A stretch of 64,000 nt of DNA from positions 62,001-126,000 of the forward strand of contig NZ_JABURL010000046.1 of the NCBI RefSeq assembly GCF_014762705.1. Direction: 5' to 3'. Below are positions 1 through 9,290 of this stretch, in pieces; the stretch's first letter is position 1, and each line of letters starts with the position of its first letter. Below the pieces are notes generated by a model, which was given only the letters and a program-made list of their open reading frames with translations, did not search any database and was not told the origin of the DNA. The DNA comes from Cyclobacterium sp. Lineage in GTDB: Bacteria; Bacteroidota; Bacteroidia; Cytophagales; Cyclobacteriaceae. Made by a program: the position numbers and the translations under genes.

Positions 1-1277
1 AACAGATCGGAAATGGTACCATTACCGCTGCTACTTCAGGAGGATTGTTAAATGAGAGATGGACCATGTGTTACCGAATCATTAATTTCTCCAATGATTT
101 TTTGGAGAATATTGATAGGGTAGACCTTCCTGAAGCCACAAAATCTACGTATTTGGGAGAGGCCCATTTCCTTAGGGGCCTCGCTTTTGCTCTGTTGGCA
201 GAATCTTATGGTGGCGTTCCCATCATCACTACAGTGATGAACACGGAGGAAGTTACCTCAGTGAGCAGAAATACCCGGGAAGAAACATGGGCCCAAGCCA
301 TTTCGGACTATGACGAGGCCATACAAAGACTGGACCCAGTTTCCTATGAATTGGGAAGGGCGACCAAAGGGGCTGCACTCGGATTGAAAATGCGGGCATA
401 TTTGTACCAGAATAAATACGAGGAAGTATTGGATGTGATCGAAGAAATTGATGCTTTGGGCATGTATTCTCTTTTTCCAAGTTACGAAGGGCTCTTTCAA
501 TTGGATAATGAAAACAATGAAGAGGTCCTTTTTGACATCCAGTACATTGCCGGTGAGCAAGGTCAGGGAAATTTCTTTGCCTGGCTGGCGCTACCTGGAA
601 GTGTAGCAGCCGCAGGAGCCAGTGATCCTGCGCCCACCCAACATATCATTGATGAGTATGAGATGATTGATGGATCAGAAGTGGATCCAAATAATCCTTT
701 TGATGGAAGGGACCCCAGGTTGGATTTTAGTATTCTCAGACCGGGAGCCACTTTTGAAGGCATGGTCTACCCAACAGAAGTATCTAATCACACCGGTCAA
801 AGGGTAGGATACAACCTTAGAAAAAATGTGGGCGAAGGAATTCCTTTGCTGTCTCCCAGGGTATCCCCTTTAAACTTTATTGTATTGCGTTATGCGGATG
901 TCTTGTTGGCCAAAGCAGAAGCCCTTATTGAAACCAATCAAAACCTGGAAGAAGCGATTGGCCTGATCAATCGGATCAGAACAGAAAGAAGGGATGTTAC
1001 CATGTTCAGTTTACCTACCGATTTATCACAAGAAGAAGCGAGAGAAGCGTTACGACATGAGCGGGTGGTTGAGTTTTTCGGTGAAGGTATCTTGTGGGCA
1101 GATATTAAACGTTGGAATATTGGTCAGGATCTTTATCCCGTTGAAGTAAGGGGAGCCGACGGAGGATTGATCGAGGTGAAATTTCCTACTGGATATGAAG
1201 AAAAAGACAATTTATTACCAATCCCTGATAATGAAATATCCTTTAATGAAAATTTGGAACAAAATCCAGGATGGTAA
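1..1277 (+). CDS. RagB/SusD-family outer-membrane nutrient-binding lipoprotein, 5' end outside window
   Basis: SusD-like proteins sit on the outer face of the outer membrane and hand glycans or other nutrients to a TonB-dependent SusC porin. The reading frame is open from the first bases, so the N-terminus, including the expected signal peptide and lipobox, lies upstream; about 424 codons remain, against 500-600 usual for the family. The second half is diagnostic: an RYADVLLAKAEAL helix, an AIGLINRIR segment, an ERVVEFFGEG motif followed by DIKRW, and a C-terminus ending in NPGW. A SusC-type gene should lie just upstream outside the window. The substrate cannot be read from the sequence. A large hairpin follows about 115 bases after the stop. 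Confidence 0.93.
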   Translation, partial: QIGNGTITAATSGGLLNERWTMCYRIINFSNDFLENIDRVDLPEATKSTYLGEAHFLRGLAFALLAESYGGVPIITTVMNTEEVTSVSRNTREETWAQAISDYDEAIQRLDPVSYELGRATKGAALGLKMRAYLYQNKYEEVLDVIEEIDALGMYSLFPSYEGLFQLDNENNEEVLFDIQYIAGEQGQGNFFAWLALPGSVAAAGASDPAPTQHIIDEYEMIDGSEVDPNNPFDGRDPRLDFSILRPGATFEGMVYPTEVSNHTGQRVGYNLRKNVGEGIPLLSPRVSPLNFIVLRYADVLLAKAEALIETNQNLEEAIGLINRIRTERRDVTMFSLPTDLSQEEAREALRHERVVEFFGEGILWADIKRWNIGQDLYPVEVRGADGGLIEVKFPTGYEEKDNLLPIPDNEISFNENLEQNPGW

Positions 1278-1392
1278 TCTAGCTTGTTAGTTTGGCTAAA
1301 GATTAATCCAGCCAGATAATGCATTCTTAATAACAGTTAGAAGAGGAATGTATTACCTGCAACTGGTAAATAGCTTCTTTAGCAGTATGAAA

Positions 1393-1462
1393 ATGAAATG
1401 GTCGGGAAAATCTGATTTGCCGATTTTAAAGGATCAAATCAGAATAATCCTGGCCATTTCAT
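1393..1462 (+). terminator. large imperfect hairpin downstream of the susD-like gene
   Basis: Outer arms ATGAAATGG (1393-1401) and CCATTTCAT (1454-1462) pair perfectly, as do inner arms TCTGATTTG (1411-1419) and CAAATCAGA (1435-1443). A three-base GGA/TCC pairing lies between them, and the loop is 15 bases. The sequence after the structure is rich in T and A. It probably ends or protects the SusCD transcript, or acts in the leader of the next gene. The structure is seen directly; the role is inferred. Confidence 0.55.
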
Positions 1463-1531
1463 CTTCTTTTATAAATTTATTTAATTTCTTTTTAAATTGT
1501 GGATACTTGGGAAGAAAAAGTAAAACCAAAA

Positions 1532-4500
1532 ATGAGTCAAATTTCAGTCGTCAAATTATTGATACCAGTGGCTATTTTGGCCCTAATTATTGGGGTTATT
1601 CGGTACAAATCTGAAGTGAAATTCCCAGATGAAGTTGAGGCTTCCTTGCCCGCTGAAATTGATTTTAATTTTCATATTAAACCCATATTATCAGACCGTT
1701 GTTTTGCCTGTCATGGGCCCGATAACAACAAACGAGAAGCCGGATTGAGGCTGGATATCGAAGAACATGCGCTTTCGGCTTTGGGAGATGACAAAGACCA
1801 TTACGCTATCGTCCCCGGTAAGCCCCATAAAAGCGCCCTTTATGAGCGCCTGGTCTCATCCGATCCTAAGGTGAAAATGCCCCCGCCAGAATCAAATCTT
1901 TCTTTATCAACTACTGAAATCGCTTTGATCACCCGATGGATCGAACAGGGAGCCGACTATAAACCTCACTGGTCTTTCATCAAACCAAAAAAACCGGAAG
2001 TCCCCTCTCTTGAAAAAACCGGGTGGGCTACAAATTCGCTTGATCAATTTGTCCGTGCCAAAATGTCAGAAAATGGACTTGAGCCTTCCAATAGGGCCAA
2101 AAAAGAAACTTTAATCCGGCGGGTATCATTTGACCTTACCGGATTACCACCCACCGTGGAGGAAGTGGACAATTTTTTGAATGATGACAGCCCCAATGCT
2201 TACCTTAAGCTGGTTGACCGATTATTAGAATCTCCTCATTATGGTGAACGCATGGCATCTGAATGGCTGGATGTAGCCCGATATGCGGATTCCCATGGTT
2301 ATCAGGATGATGGCATGAGAAACATGTGGCCTTGGCGAGATTGGGTCATCCGATCCTTCAATGAAAACCTTCCCTACGATGATTTTATTCTCTGGCAATT
2401 GGCCGGTGACATGTTGCCTAACGCTACCAAAGACCAAATATTGGCCACCGGATTCAATAGAAATCATCCTCAAAGCCAGGAAGGAGGCGTGATTGCAGAA
2501 GAGTATCGGGTAGAATATGTGGCCGACCGCACCAATACTTTAGGGAAAGCTATACTGGGTTTAAGCACGGAATGTGCCCGGTGCCATGACCACAAATACG
2601 ATCCTATTTCCCAAAAGGAATATTATCAATTATATGCTTTTTTTAATAATATTAAGGAAACCGGACAGGTACCTTATACGGGAGAACCCAGCCCTACTGT
2701 CATACTTACCGATGAAGAAGTAGATAAAAAACTATCCTTTGTTAATAAAAAGATTCAAGAAATGGAAAATTCCCTGGATCCCAATCAGGAAAAATTCCAA
2801 AAAGGTTTTAAAAATTGGCAGGAAAGTTTAGAGTCGAAGCCCAATTACAAAATTGAGATCAAAGGAAGGATTGGTCATTACCCCCTCGATGCTCCGGTCA
2901 AGGACCAATTTAGAAATCTGGCAGAACCATCTAAACCTGCAGACATGGTGGTCATTCAAAAAGACAAGGAAATTCAAATTGTAGAAGGAAAGTTAGGTAA
3001 TGCGGTTAAGTTAGTGGGTGACAGTTATGTGGATTTGGGGAATGAAATGGCCTACTTTGAGCGAAATGAACCTTTCACCATCAGCTTATGGTATAAAGCC
3101 CTGAAAGATAGTTTAGAAGGCCCCATTTTTTCAAAAACCGGGGGATTTGCCAACGGATACCGTGGCTATGAATTATTGATCAGAGAAGATGGGAGATTAG
3201 CCGGCTTAATGAGCCATACCTGGCCTGCCAATGCCATCGAAGTACATTCGCGTAATAAAATACCAATTGGAGAATGGGTACATTTGGCCATGGTTTATGA
3301 TGGGTCCAGTAGGGCAAAAGGCCTGCACCTTTTTCTTAATGGAAAGCAAATGGATCTGGATATGAAAACGGACCATTTAAAAAGGAGTATATTGTCTTAC
3401 GGCAAGGACAAAATAAGCACGGGCCATCCGGGAAATCTACAGATCGGTAAGCGGGGAACCAATTTTGCCGAAACGCTGGACCATTCTCTTGTAGACGAAT
3501 TCAGTGTGTTTAACCGTAGGCTTTCTACCCTGGAAATTGAATTCCTGTATGGAAATTCCGAGCCCATTTATTCCATGGCCCAAAAAAAAGTCCGAGAAAC
3601 TGATTTACTGGACTATTTCCTCGCAAATGTAAATGAAGAATTTCAAAACGGCCTAAATAAATTAACCAAACTACGTGGCGAAGAAAATGCCATTCTCAGT
3701 GCCCAGCCGGAAGTGATGGTCATGGGAGAAAGGGAGGAACCCCGGGCTACATTCATATTGGATAGGGGTACTTATGATGCGCCTACCCATGAAGTGTATC
3801 CCGGTACACCAAAGGCCGTGATGGAATTTCCTGATAATTTACCCAAAAACCGTTTAGGTTTGGCCAAATGGGCAACCCATAAGGACAATCCCTTAACCGC
3901 AAGGGTGGCAGTCAACAGGTATTGGCAAATGATTTTCGGAAAAGGGATAGTTGCTTCCTCCGATGATTTCGGAAATCAAGGTGATTTCCCCTCTCATCCT
4001 GAATTGTTGGATTGGTTGGCGGTTCAGTTCATGGAATCTGGTTGGAACCTTAAGGAGCTGCTTAAGCTGATGGTCACATCAAGTACCTACCAGCAATCCT
4101 CCATACTGCAGGATGGACTAAATGAAAAAGACCCTGGAAATGTTTGGCTGGCAAGGGGCCCAAGCCACCGAATGCCGGCCGAGATGATCAGAGACAATGC
4201 CCTTGCTGCCAGCGGCCTGCTGGTAAAAGAAATAGGGGGGCGGAGTGTGAAACCCTATCAACCAAAAGGTTTATGGAAAGAATTGGCTACTGCCAATGTG
4301 AGGGAATACGTTCAGGATACTGGAAAAAATCTTTACCGGAGAAGCCTTTACACCATTTGGAAACGCAGTTCTCCCCCTCCATCAATGATCAATTTTGACT
4401 CGTCCGATAAATACAATTGTACAGTAGAAAGGCAAAAAACAAATACACCTTTACAGGCCCTGGTGCTGATGAATGACCCTCAATACCTGGAAGCCGCAAG

Positions 4501-4792
4501 GGTGTTGGCAGAAAAAATGTTAACAATTGGAGGGGACGTACTTCAAAATCAAATCCAATATGGCTTCAGGGCAATGACCAGTAGAAGTCCGGATCCTGCC
4601 GAATTAAAGATTTTGGAAAAGCTATATTGGGCTGAATTAACAGATTTTTCTGAAACCCCCGCCGCTGCAGATAGCTTACTCAATACAGGAGAACATAAGA
4701 GGGATCCAACCCTGCCAAAGGAAAAAGTAGCGGCGCTATCCCTTGTAGCCTCAACATTGATCAATTACGATGAAGCCGTATATAAAAGATGA
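1532..4792 (+). CDS. PSCyt1-PSCyt2-LamG-PSD1 cytochrome-like exported protein
   Basis: A 1086-residue protein of the class first described in planctomycetes. An N-terminal hydrophobic segment (residues 7-23) anchors or exports it. A PSCyt1 domain follows with a haem-c type motif CFACH (about 57-61), then a PSCyt2/DUF1549 region with a second CxxCH, CARCH (about 348-352). Next comes a concanavalin/LamG-like fold (about 450-680) and a C-terminal PSD1/DUF1553 domain beginning near residue 770. Family knowledge suggests an envelope redox protein linked to polysaccharide breakdown; the reaction is unknown. I chose ATG 1532 because the hydrophobic segment follows directly; an in-frame GTG at 1499 would add 11 residues. 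A DUF1501 gene follows 81 bases on, its usual partner. Confidence 0.9.
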   Translation: MSQISVVKLLIPVAILALIIGVIRYKSEVKFPDEVEASLPAEIDFNFHIKPILSDRCFACHGPDNNKREAGLRLDIEEHALSALGDDKDHYAIVPGKPHKSALYERLVSSDPKVKMPPPESNLSLSTTEIALITRWIEQGADYKPHWSFIKPKKPEVPSLEKTGWATNSLDQFVRAKMSENGLEPSNRAKKETLIRRVSFDLTGLPPTVEEVDNFLNDDSPNAYLKLVDRLLESPHYGERMASEWLDVARYADSHGYQDDGMRNMWPWRDWVIRSFNENLPYDDFILWQLAGDMLPNATKDQILATGFNRNHPQSQEGGVIAEEYRVEYVADRTNTLGKAILGLSTECARCHDHKYDPISQKEYYQLYAFFNNIKETGQVPYTGEPSPTVILTDEEVDKKLSFVNKKIQEMENSLDPNQEKFQKGFKNWQESLESKPNYKIEIKGRIGHYPLDAPVKDQFRNLAEPSKPADMVVIQKDKEIQIVEGKLGNAVKLVGDSYVDLGNEMAYFERNEPFTISLWYKALKDSLEGPIFSKTGGFANGYRGYELLIREDGRLAGLMSHTWPANAIEVHSRNKIPIGEWVHLAMVYDGSSRAKGLHLFLNGKQMDLDMKTDHLKRSILSYGKDKISTGHPGNLQIGKRGTNFAETLDHSLVDEFSVFNRRLSTLEIEFLYGNSEPIYSMAQKKVRETDLLDYFLANVNEEFQNGLNKLTKLRGEENAILSAQPEVMVMGEREEPRATFILDRGTYDAPTHEVYPGTPKAVMEFPDNLPKNRLGLAKWATHKDNPLTARVAVNRYWQMIFGKGIVASSDDFGNQGDFPSHPELLDWLAVQFMESGWNLKELLKLMVTSSTYQQSSILQDGLNEKDPGNVWLARGPSHRMPAEMIRDNALAASGLLVKEIGGRSVKPYQPKGLWKELATANVREYVQDTGKNLYRRSLYTIWKRSSPPPSMINFDSSDKYNCTVERQKTNTPLQALVLMNDPQYLEAARVLAEKMLTIGGDVLQNQIQYGFRAMTSRSPDPAELKILEKLYWAELTDFSETPAAADSLLNTGEHKRDPTLPKEKVAALSLVASTLINYDEAVYKR

Positions 4793-4873
4793 TGTCCAAA
4801 TGGGTTAACCTTTTTGCCTTTCAAAATTTTGTTAGGGAAACGGTTACCAACCATTCTTTAAAAAATTGTAAAA

Positions 4874-6325
4874 ATGAGTTTATTGCATAATCAACATATT
4901 GATCGACGCCAATTTCTAACTAAGACCAGTTTGGGATTAGGTAGTTTGGCCCTTTCTTCGCTGCTGAATCCGGGTAACCTGATGGCCAAAATGTCCCCAG
5001 GTTCAAATGGTAGCGGCGTATTGCATAATTTGCATTTTGTACCCAAAGCAAAGAGGGTAATCTACCTTTTCCAAAGTGGTGGCCCGTCACAAATGGAGCT
5101 TTTCGATTACAAACCCCTGCTTAATGAACGCTTCGGTCAGGAATTACCTGAATCTATAAGGGCAGGACAGCGACTTACCGGCATGACCTCCAGTCAAAAT
5201 TCTTTTCCTTTGGCAGGATCTGTTTTTGATTTTGCCCAGCATGGGAAAAGTGGGGCCTGGGTCAGTGAACTGATGCCGCATACGGCAAAAATTGTGGATG
5301 AATTGTGCTTTATCAAATCCATGCATACTGAAGCCATTAACCATGATCCGGCCATTACTTTTTTCCAATCAGGATCCCAGCTTAGTGGCCGGCCTTCCAT
5401 AGGATCGTGGATCAGTTATGGTTTGGGCAGTGATAACAAAAATCTACCTGATTTCTGTGTTTTGCTTTCCAGGGGAAAACAGGGTGGACAGCCCCTGTAT
5501 GCAAAACTTTGGGGAAGTGGTTTTTTACCCTCCCTTCATCAAGGGGTTCAATTTCGGTCAGGGAAGGATCCGGTACTTTACCTGAATAACCCGGAGGGAC
5601 TTAAAAATGTAAGCCGACGCAGGATGCTGGATGCCTTAAAAGAACTCCATGAAGAGCAATTTGAAAAGGTAATGGACCCTGAGATCAATTCGCGTATTGC
5701 ACAATATGAAATGGCTTATAGAATGCAGGCCTCTGTCCCTGAAACTATGGACATTTCTAAGGAGCCCGACTACATCTACGATATGTATGGACCCGATTCC
5801 AGAAAATCCGGAACTTTCGCTGCCAATTGCCTTTTAGCGAGAAGGTTAGCGGAAAAGGATGTTAAATTCATTCAACTCTATCATCAAGGATGGGACCAAC
5901 ATGGGAATTTGCCCAGGGATATAAAAGTGATGAGTAAGAGTGTAGACCAAGCTGGAGCTGCGCTGGTAATGGATTTAAAGCAGAGAGGACTTCTGGATGA
6001 TACTTTGGTAATTTGGGGAGGAGAGTTTGGAAGAACCAATTATTCTCAGGGTAGGCTGACCGCTGATAATTATGGCCGTGATCACCATCCCCGGTGTTTT
6101 ACCATGTGGATGGCAGGAGCGGGTGTAAAAAAGGGTTATACCCATGGGGAAACCTGCGAATTTGGCTACAATATCGTAAAAGATCCGGTGCACGTACATG
6201 ATTTTCAAGCTACTTTACTCTATCTAATGGGTGTGGACCACGAAAAACTAACCTTCAAACATCAGGGAAGAAGGTTCCGTCTGACTGATGTAAGCGGACA
6301 TGTTGTCAAAGACATTTTATCTTGA
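4874..6325 (+). CDS. DUF1501 family protein, twin-arginine exported
   Basis: A 483-residue protein. The N-terminus has RRQFL (residues 11-15) followed by a hydrophobic stretch of Gly, Leu and Ser, a classic Tat signal, so it should be exported folded. DUF1501 proteins are alkaline-phosphatase/sulfatase-fold relatives; here conserved pieces include FQSGGPSQMELFD near residue 67, WGGEFGRTNYSQG near 378 and GRDHHPRCFTMWMAG near 397. It follows the PSCyt/PSD1 gene by 81 bases and precedes an oxidoreductase gene by 47, suggesting one transcription unit. The PSD1 + DUF1501 pairing is frequent in planctomycetes, Verrucomicrobia and marine Bacteroidota. The substrate is unknown; sulfated or otherwise decorated glycan is a guess. 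Confidence 0.9.
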   Translation: MSLLHNQHIDRRQFLTKTSLGLGSLALSSLLNPGNLMAKMSPGSNGSGVLHNLHFVPKAKRVIYLFQSGGPSQMELFDYKPLLNERFGQELPESIRAGQRLTGMTSSQNSFPLAGSVFDFAQHGKSGAWVSELMPHTAKIVDELCFIKSMHTEAINHDPAITFFQSGSQLSGRPSIGSWISYGLGSDNKNLPDFCVLLSRGKQGGQPLYAKLWGSGFLPSLHQGVQFRSGKDPVLYLNNPEGLKNVSRRRMLDALKELHEEQFEKVMDPEINSRIAQYEMAYRMQASVPETMDISKEPDYIYDMYGPDSRKSGTFAANCLLARRLAEKDVKFIQLYHQGWDQHGNLPRDIKVMSKSVDQAGAALVMDLKQRGLLDDTLVIWGGEFGRTNYSQGRLTADNYGRDHHPRCFTMWMAGAGVKKGYTHGETCEFGYNIVKDPVHVHDFQATLLYLMGVDHEKLTFKHQGRRFRLTDVSGHVVKDILS

Positions 6326-6372
6326 ATACCAATAAATTAATAAAGGTTTTAGTGTAATACTTAAAAAATAAT

Positions 6373-7656
6373 ATGACAAACATTCAAAGAAGATCTTTTA
6401 TAAAAGGAGCGACCGCCATTTCTGCCTTTACCCTTTTGAAACCAACCACTGCATTCGGGTCAAAATCCAACTCGGCAGTGCAAGTTGGGATAATTGGATG
6501 TGGCAACCGAGGGACCTCTGTTATCACAGCCATGTCCAAACATACCAATACCAACATTGTAGCCATGGCAGATCTTTTTGAAGATCAATTGACTACTGCC
6601 AAACAGAAATTGGATAAACTCAACCAAGAAAGGGGCTTTGCGAAAATAGACCGCTCAAATATTTACCAGGGATCAAAGGCCTATCTGGCCCTACTGAATA
6701 ATAAGGCAGTGGATGCCGTATTGATCTCCTCTCCTGCCTACACACACCCTACTTTTGTGGAAGCGGCTGTGGCTGCTGGCAAACACATTTACTGTGAGAA
6801 ACCAGTTGCCTTAGATGTGGAAGGTTGCAACAGGATAGAAGCAGCGGGAAAAAGCATCAATGGAAAGTTGAGCTTGGTCATCGGGTTTCAGATCCGTCAT
6901 GCCACTGCCTACCGCGAGATGGTAGACAGAGTACAGCGGGGTGATATCGGAGATATAATTAATGCCCAACTGTATTATTTTTCTTCTCGCGTACCCTTGA
7001 AACCCATTGAGAATATGTCGCATGATGAGGCAAGGATCCGAAATCAGTTTCATTTCAGAGCTTTGTCAGGGGGGACTTTATTGGATCAGGGTATTCATAT
7101 GTTGGACGTTTGTAATTGGACCCTACAAAAGAATCCCTTGAGTGCCATTGGCTCCGGAGGAAGAAATGGAGTGGATGCCTTTGGAGATGCATGGAACAAT
7201 TATCAGGTGTTATATCAATATCCAGATAATATCAATGTGAGTTTTCACTCCACCCAATTGGGGCCAAGTTTTGGCGATGTGTGTGCCCGATTCCTAGGAA
7301 CTAAAGGAATTGCCACCGCTCATTACAGTGGTGGGGTTTTTATTGATGGGGAAAATAAGTGGGACTCCGGTATCTTACGAGAGGATTCCAGCGAGCAAAG
7401 CCGACAGCAACAGTCTGCAGGGGTTTTTACCTCTTCACTACATGATTCCAATGAAAATAAAGTGAAAAGTTTTATCTCAAGCATAGAGTCTGAAAATTAC
7501 CTTAACGAAGCAGTTTCGGGTTCTCAATCCACTCTTACAGCCATTTTGGGCAGACAGGCAGCTACAGGACAAAAAAAGGTTTTTTGGGATGAAATGAGAT
7601 TTTCCAATGAAAACCTGGACGCTAACCTCAACCTTTCCCAGTTTGATAGCCTTTAA
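6373..7656 (+). CDS. Gfo/Idh/MocA family NAD(P)-dependent oxidoreductase, Tat-exported
   Basis: A 427-residue sugar- or inositol-type dehydrogenase. It begins with a twin-arginine signal (RRSFIKG, residues 6-12, then a short hydrophobic run ending near FGS). The Rossmann nucleotide loop GIIGCGNRG lies at about 39-47 and the family's EKP motif at about 142-144 (CEKPVALD). The C-terminal substrate-binding half contains the GGTLLDQGIHMLD segment typical of the family. Tat-exported members carry their cofactor bound into the periplasm. It is the last gene of the group with PSCyt/PSD1 and DUF1501, so it probably acts on a sugar in the same pathway; which sugar is not visible. Confidence 0.92.
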   Translation: MTNIQRRSFIKGATAISAFTLLKPTTAFGSKSNSAVQVGIIGCGNRGTSVITAMSKHTNTNIVAMADLFEDQLTTAKQKLDKLNQERGFAKIDRSNIYQGSKAYLALLNNKAVDAVLISSPAYTHPTFVEAAVAAGKHIYCEKPVALDVEGCNRIEAAGKSINGKLSLVIGFQIRHATAYREMVDRVQRGDIGDIINAQLYYFSSRVPLKPIENMSHDEARIRNQFHFRALSGGTLLDQGIHMLDVCNWTLQKNPLSAIGSGGRNGVDAFGDAWNNYQVLYQYPDNINVSFHSTQLGPSFGDVCARFLGTKGIATAHYSGGVFIDGENKWDSGILREDSSEQSRQQQSAGVFTSSLHDSNENKVKSFISSIESENYLNEAVSGSQSTLTAILGRQAATGQKKVFWDEMRFSNENLDANLNLSQFDSL

Positions 7657-7759
7657 TTCCAATCTCTAATCATATAAAACTTTGAAGGATGGCCCGTACA
7701 TAATGGTTTTTACTTCCCAAAAAAACGGCTACTTCGATCCGAAATTACCAGATACAGGA

Positions 7760-7767
7760 TACCTTTG
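7760..7767 (+). promoter_or_regulatory. candidate Bacteroidota -7 box (TACCTTTG)
   Basis: TACCTTTG matches the Bacteroidota TAnnTTTG consensus and lies 26 bases before the flippase start. No clear -33 TTG is present at the expected distance, so support is moderate. Confidence 0.38.
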
Positions 7768-7793
7768 CCTGAACATTATCATTCAGCATCTCA

Positions 7794-9284
7794 TTGAGTA
7801 AACCAGCCCAACAAAGTATACTGACCACCATTGCGGCCTATATTGGGGTGCTGATCGGCTATGTTAACCTGCTATGGCTGATGCCTTATGTTCTGGAACC
7901 AGAACAAATTGGTTTGTTCAAAACCATACAGGACATGGCCTTACTCCTGGTACCATTTGCCCAAATGGGGATTGGTAATGGAATTACCAGGTTTTTTCCC
8001 CGCATAAAGCATAAAAAATACGCTTTTTTTTCTTTTAGCCTCTTTTTGGGAATGCTTGGATACGCTTTGGTGGTGATTATTTTCCTGCTGTTTAAAAATC
8101 CCATCATGACTTCCTTTTCTGATAAATCTCCTGAAGTCAATAATTTCCTGCAGGTAGCACTTATCATAACTTTTTTCTCCGTAATCAACACCCTTTTGGA
8201 TGCATTTAGCCGGTCCTTTCTGAAAATCGCCATTCCATCTTTGATCAGAGATGTACTCCTCCGCCTGTTGATGGCCCTGTTGGTCATAGGCTACTATTTG
8301 ACGTTTTACCCATTCCATTTCATGATTTGGGGAATGGGAGGGGTCTATTTGTTGGCCATGCTGGCCATGGCAGGATATATGGTGAGTATCGATATTTTTC
8401 ATTTTGACTTCAGATGGAAGGGGATTCCGGGATCTTTTAGAAAGGAATTCATACAGTACAATACCATTACCTTACTTGGCACTGCAGGAGCCCTTTTGAT
8501 CATGAAAATAGATAGCCTGATGGTCAGTTCCATGATAGGTCTGGATGCCAATGCCATTTACACCATAGGCTTTTCTATTGCCGTAGTCATCGAAATGCCG
8601 AGAAGGGCCATCTCTCAGGTTGCCATGCCCATCATATCGGAAAAATTCGCCGCAAATCTGTTGGATGAAATAGATGTGCTGTATAAAAAAATTGCCGTTC
8701 ACCAACTACTGATTTGCCTGTTGATCTTTTTACTGATCTGGATTAATATTGATACCCTGTACCAATTTGTACCCAATAAAGAGGTCTACCAGGCAGGAAA
8801 ATGGGTGGTATTACTGATCGGCCTGGGAAAACTGACAGATATCCTGTTTTCAGTAAACGGTGAAATCATTGTATTTTCTAAATTTTACGTTTTTAACATT
8901 ACTGCTACCCTGCTCATGTGTGCAGCAGTCATCCTCTTTAACCTTGCGTTGATTCCGGCCTTCGGGATAGAAGGGGCAGCGCTGGCATCCCTGCTGGCCA
9001 TGTTTTTTTACAATTTGCTAAAGTTTTTCTTCGTGAAAATACGGCTGGGATTCAATCCATTTACCAAAGGCATCTTCACTATTCTGTTTATAGGAGGCAT
9101 CAGCTGGGCTGTTTCTTTTTACCTGATCCCTGTTTTTGAACCGGTGCTTTTGGACCTTTTGGTTAGAAGCAGTATGGTATCGCTGCTTTACCTGGCCTTG
9201 ATTTACTGGCTAAAAGCGGCTCCTGAGGCAATGGATCTGGTGATAAATAAAATCAAGTCAATTTTTCAGGCGATGATCAATTAA
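7794..9284 (+). CDS. polysaccharide flippase (Wzx/MATE-like, MOP superfamily)
   Basis: A 496-residue multi-spanning membrane protein with roughly 12-14 hydrophobic segments, hardly any soluble domain, and an N-terminal layout (first helix, then LEPEQIGLFKTIQ and MGIGNGITRFFPR) typical of lipid-linked oligosaccharide flippases. Such proteins move undecaprenyl-linked repeat units across the inner membrane. The start is TTG at 7794, the first plausible start before the first helix. It ends 6 bases from the convergent glycosyltransferase gene at 9291, consistent with a role in surface polysaccharide. A second flippase lies at 13365. The substrate is unknown. Confidence 0.88.
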   Translation: MSKPAQQSILTTIAAYIGVLIGYVNLLWLMPYVLEPEQIGLFKTIQDMALLLVPFAQMGIGNGITRFFPRIKHKKYAFFSFSLFLGMLGYALVVIIFLLFKNPIMTSFSDKSPEVNNFLQVALIITFFSVINTLLDAFSRSFLKIAIPSLIRDVLLRLLMALLVIGYYLTFYPFHFMIWGMGGVYLLAMLAMAGYMVSIDIFHFDFRWKGIPGSFRKEFIQYNTITLLGTAGALLIMKIDSLMVSSMIGLDANAIYTIGFSIAVVIEMPRRAISQVAMPIISEKFAANLLDEIDVLYKKIAVHQLLICLLIFLLIWINIDTLYQFVPNKEVYQAGKWVVLLIGLGKLTDILFSVNGEIIVFSKFYVFNITATLLMCAAVILFNLALIPAFGIEGAALASLLAMFFYNLLKFFFVKIRLGFNPFTKGIFTILFIGGISWAVSFYLIPVFEPVLLDLLVRSSMVSLLYLALIYWLKAAPEAMDLVINKIKSIFQAMIN

Positions 9285-9290
9285 GTCCTA

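Noticed and set aside
1348-1614. Plus-strand frame of 88 codons across the hairpin and the start of the PSCyt gene.
   Set aside because: It overlaps the large hairpin and the PSCyt signal region, has no family resemblance, and is low in complexity.
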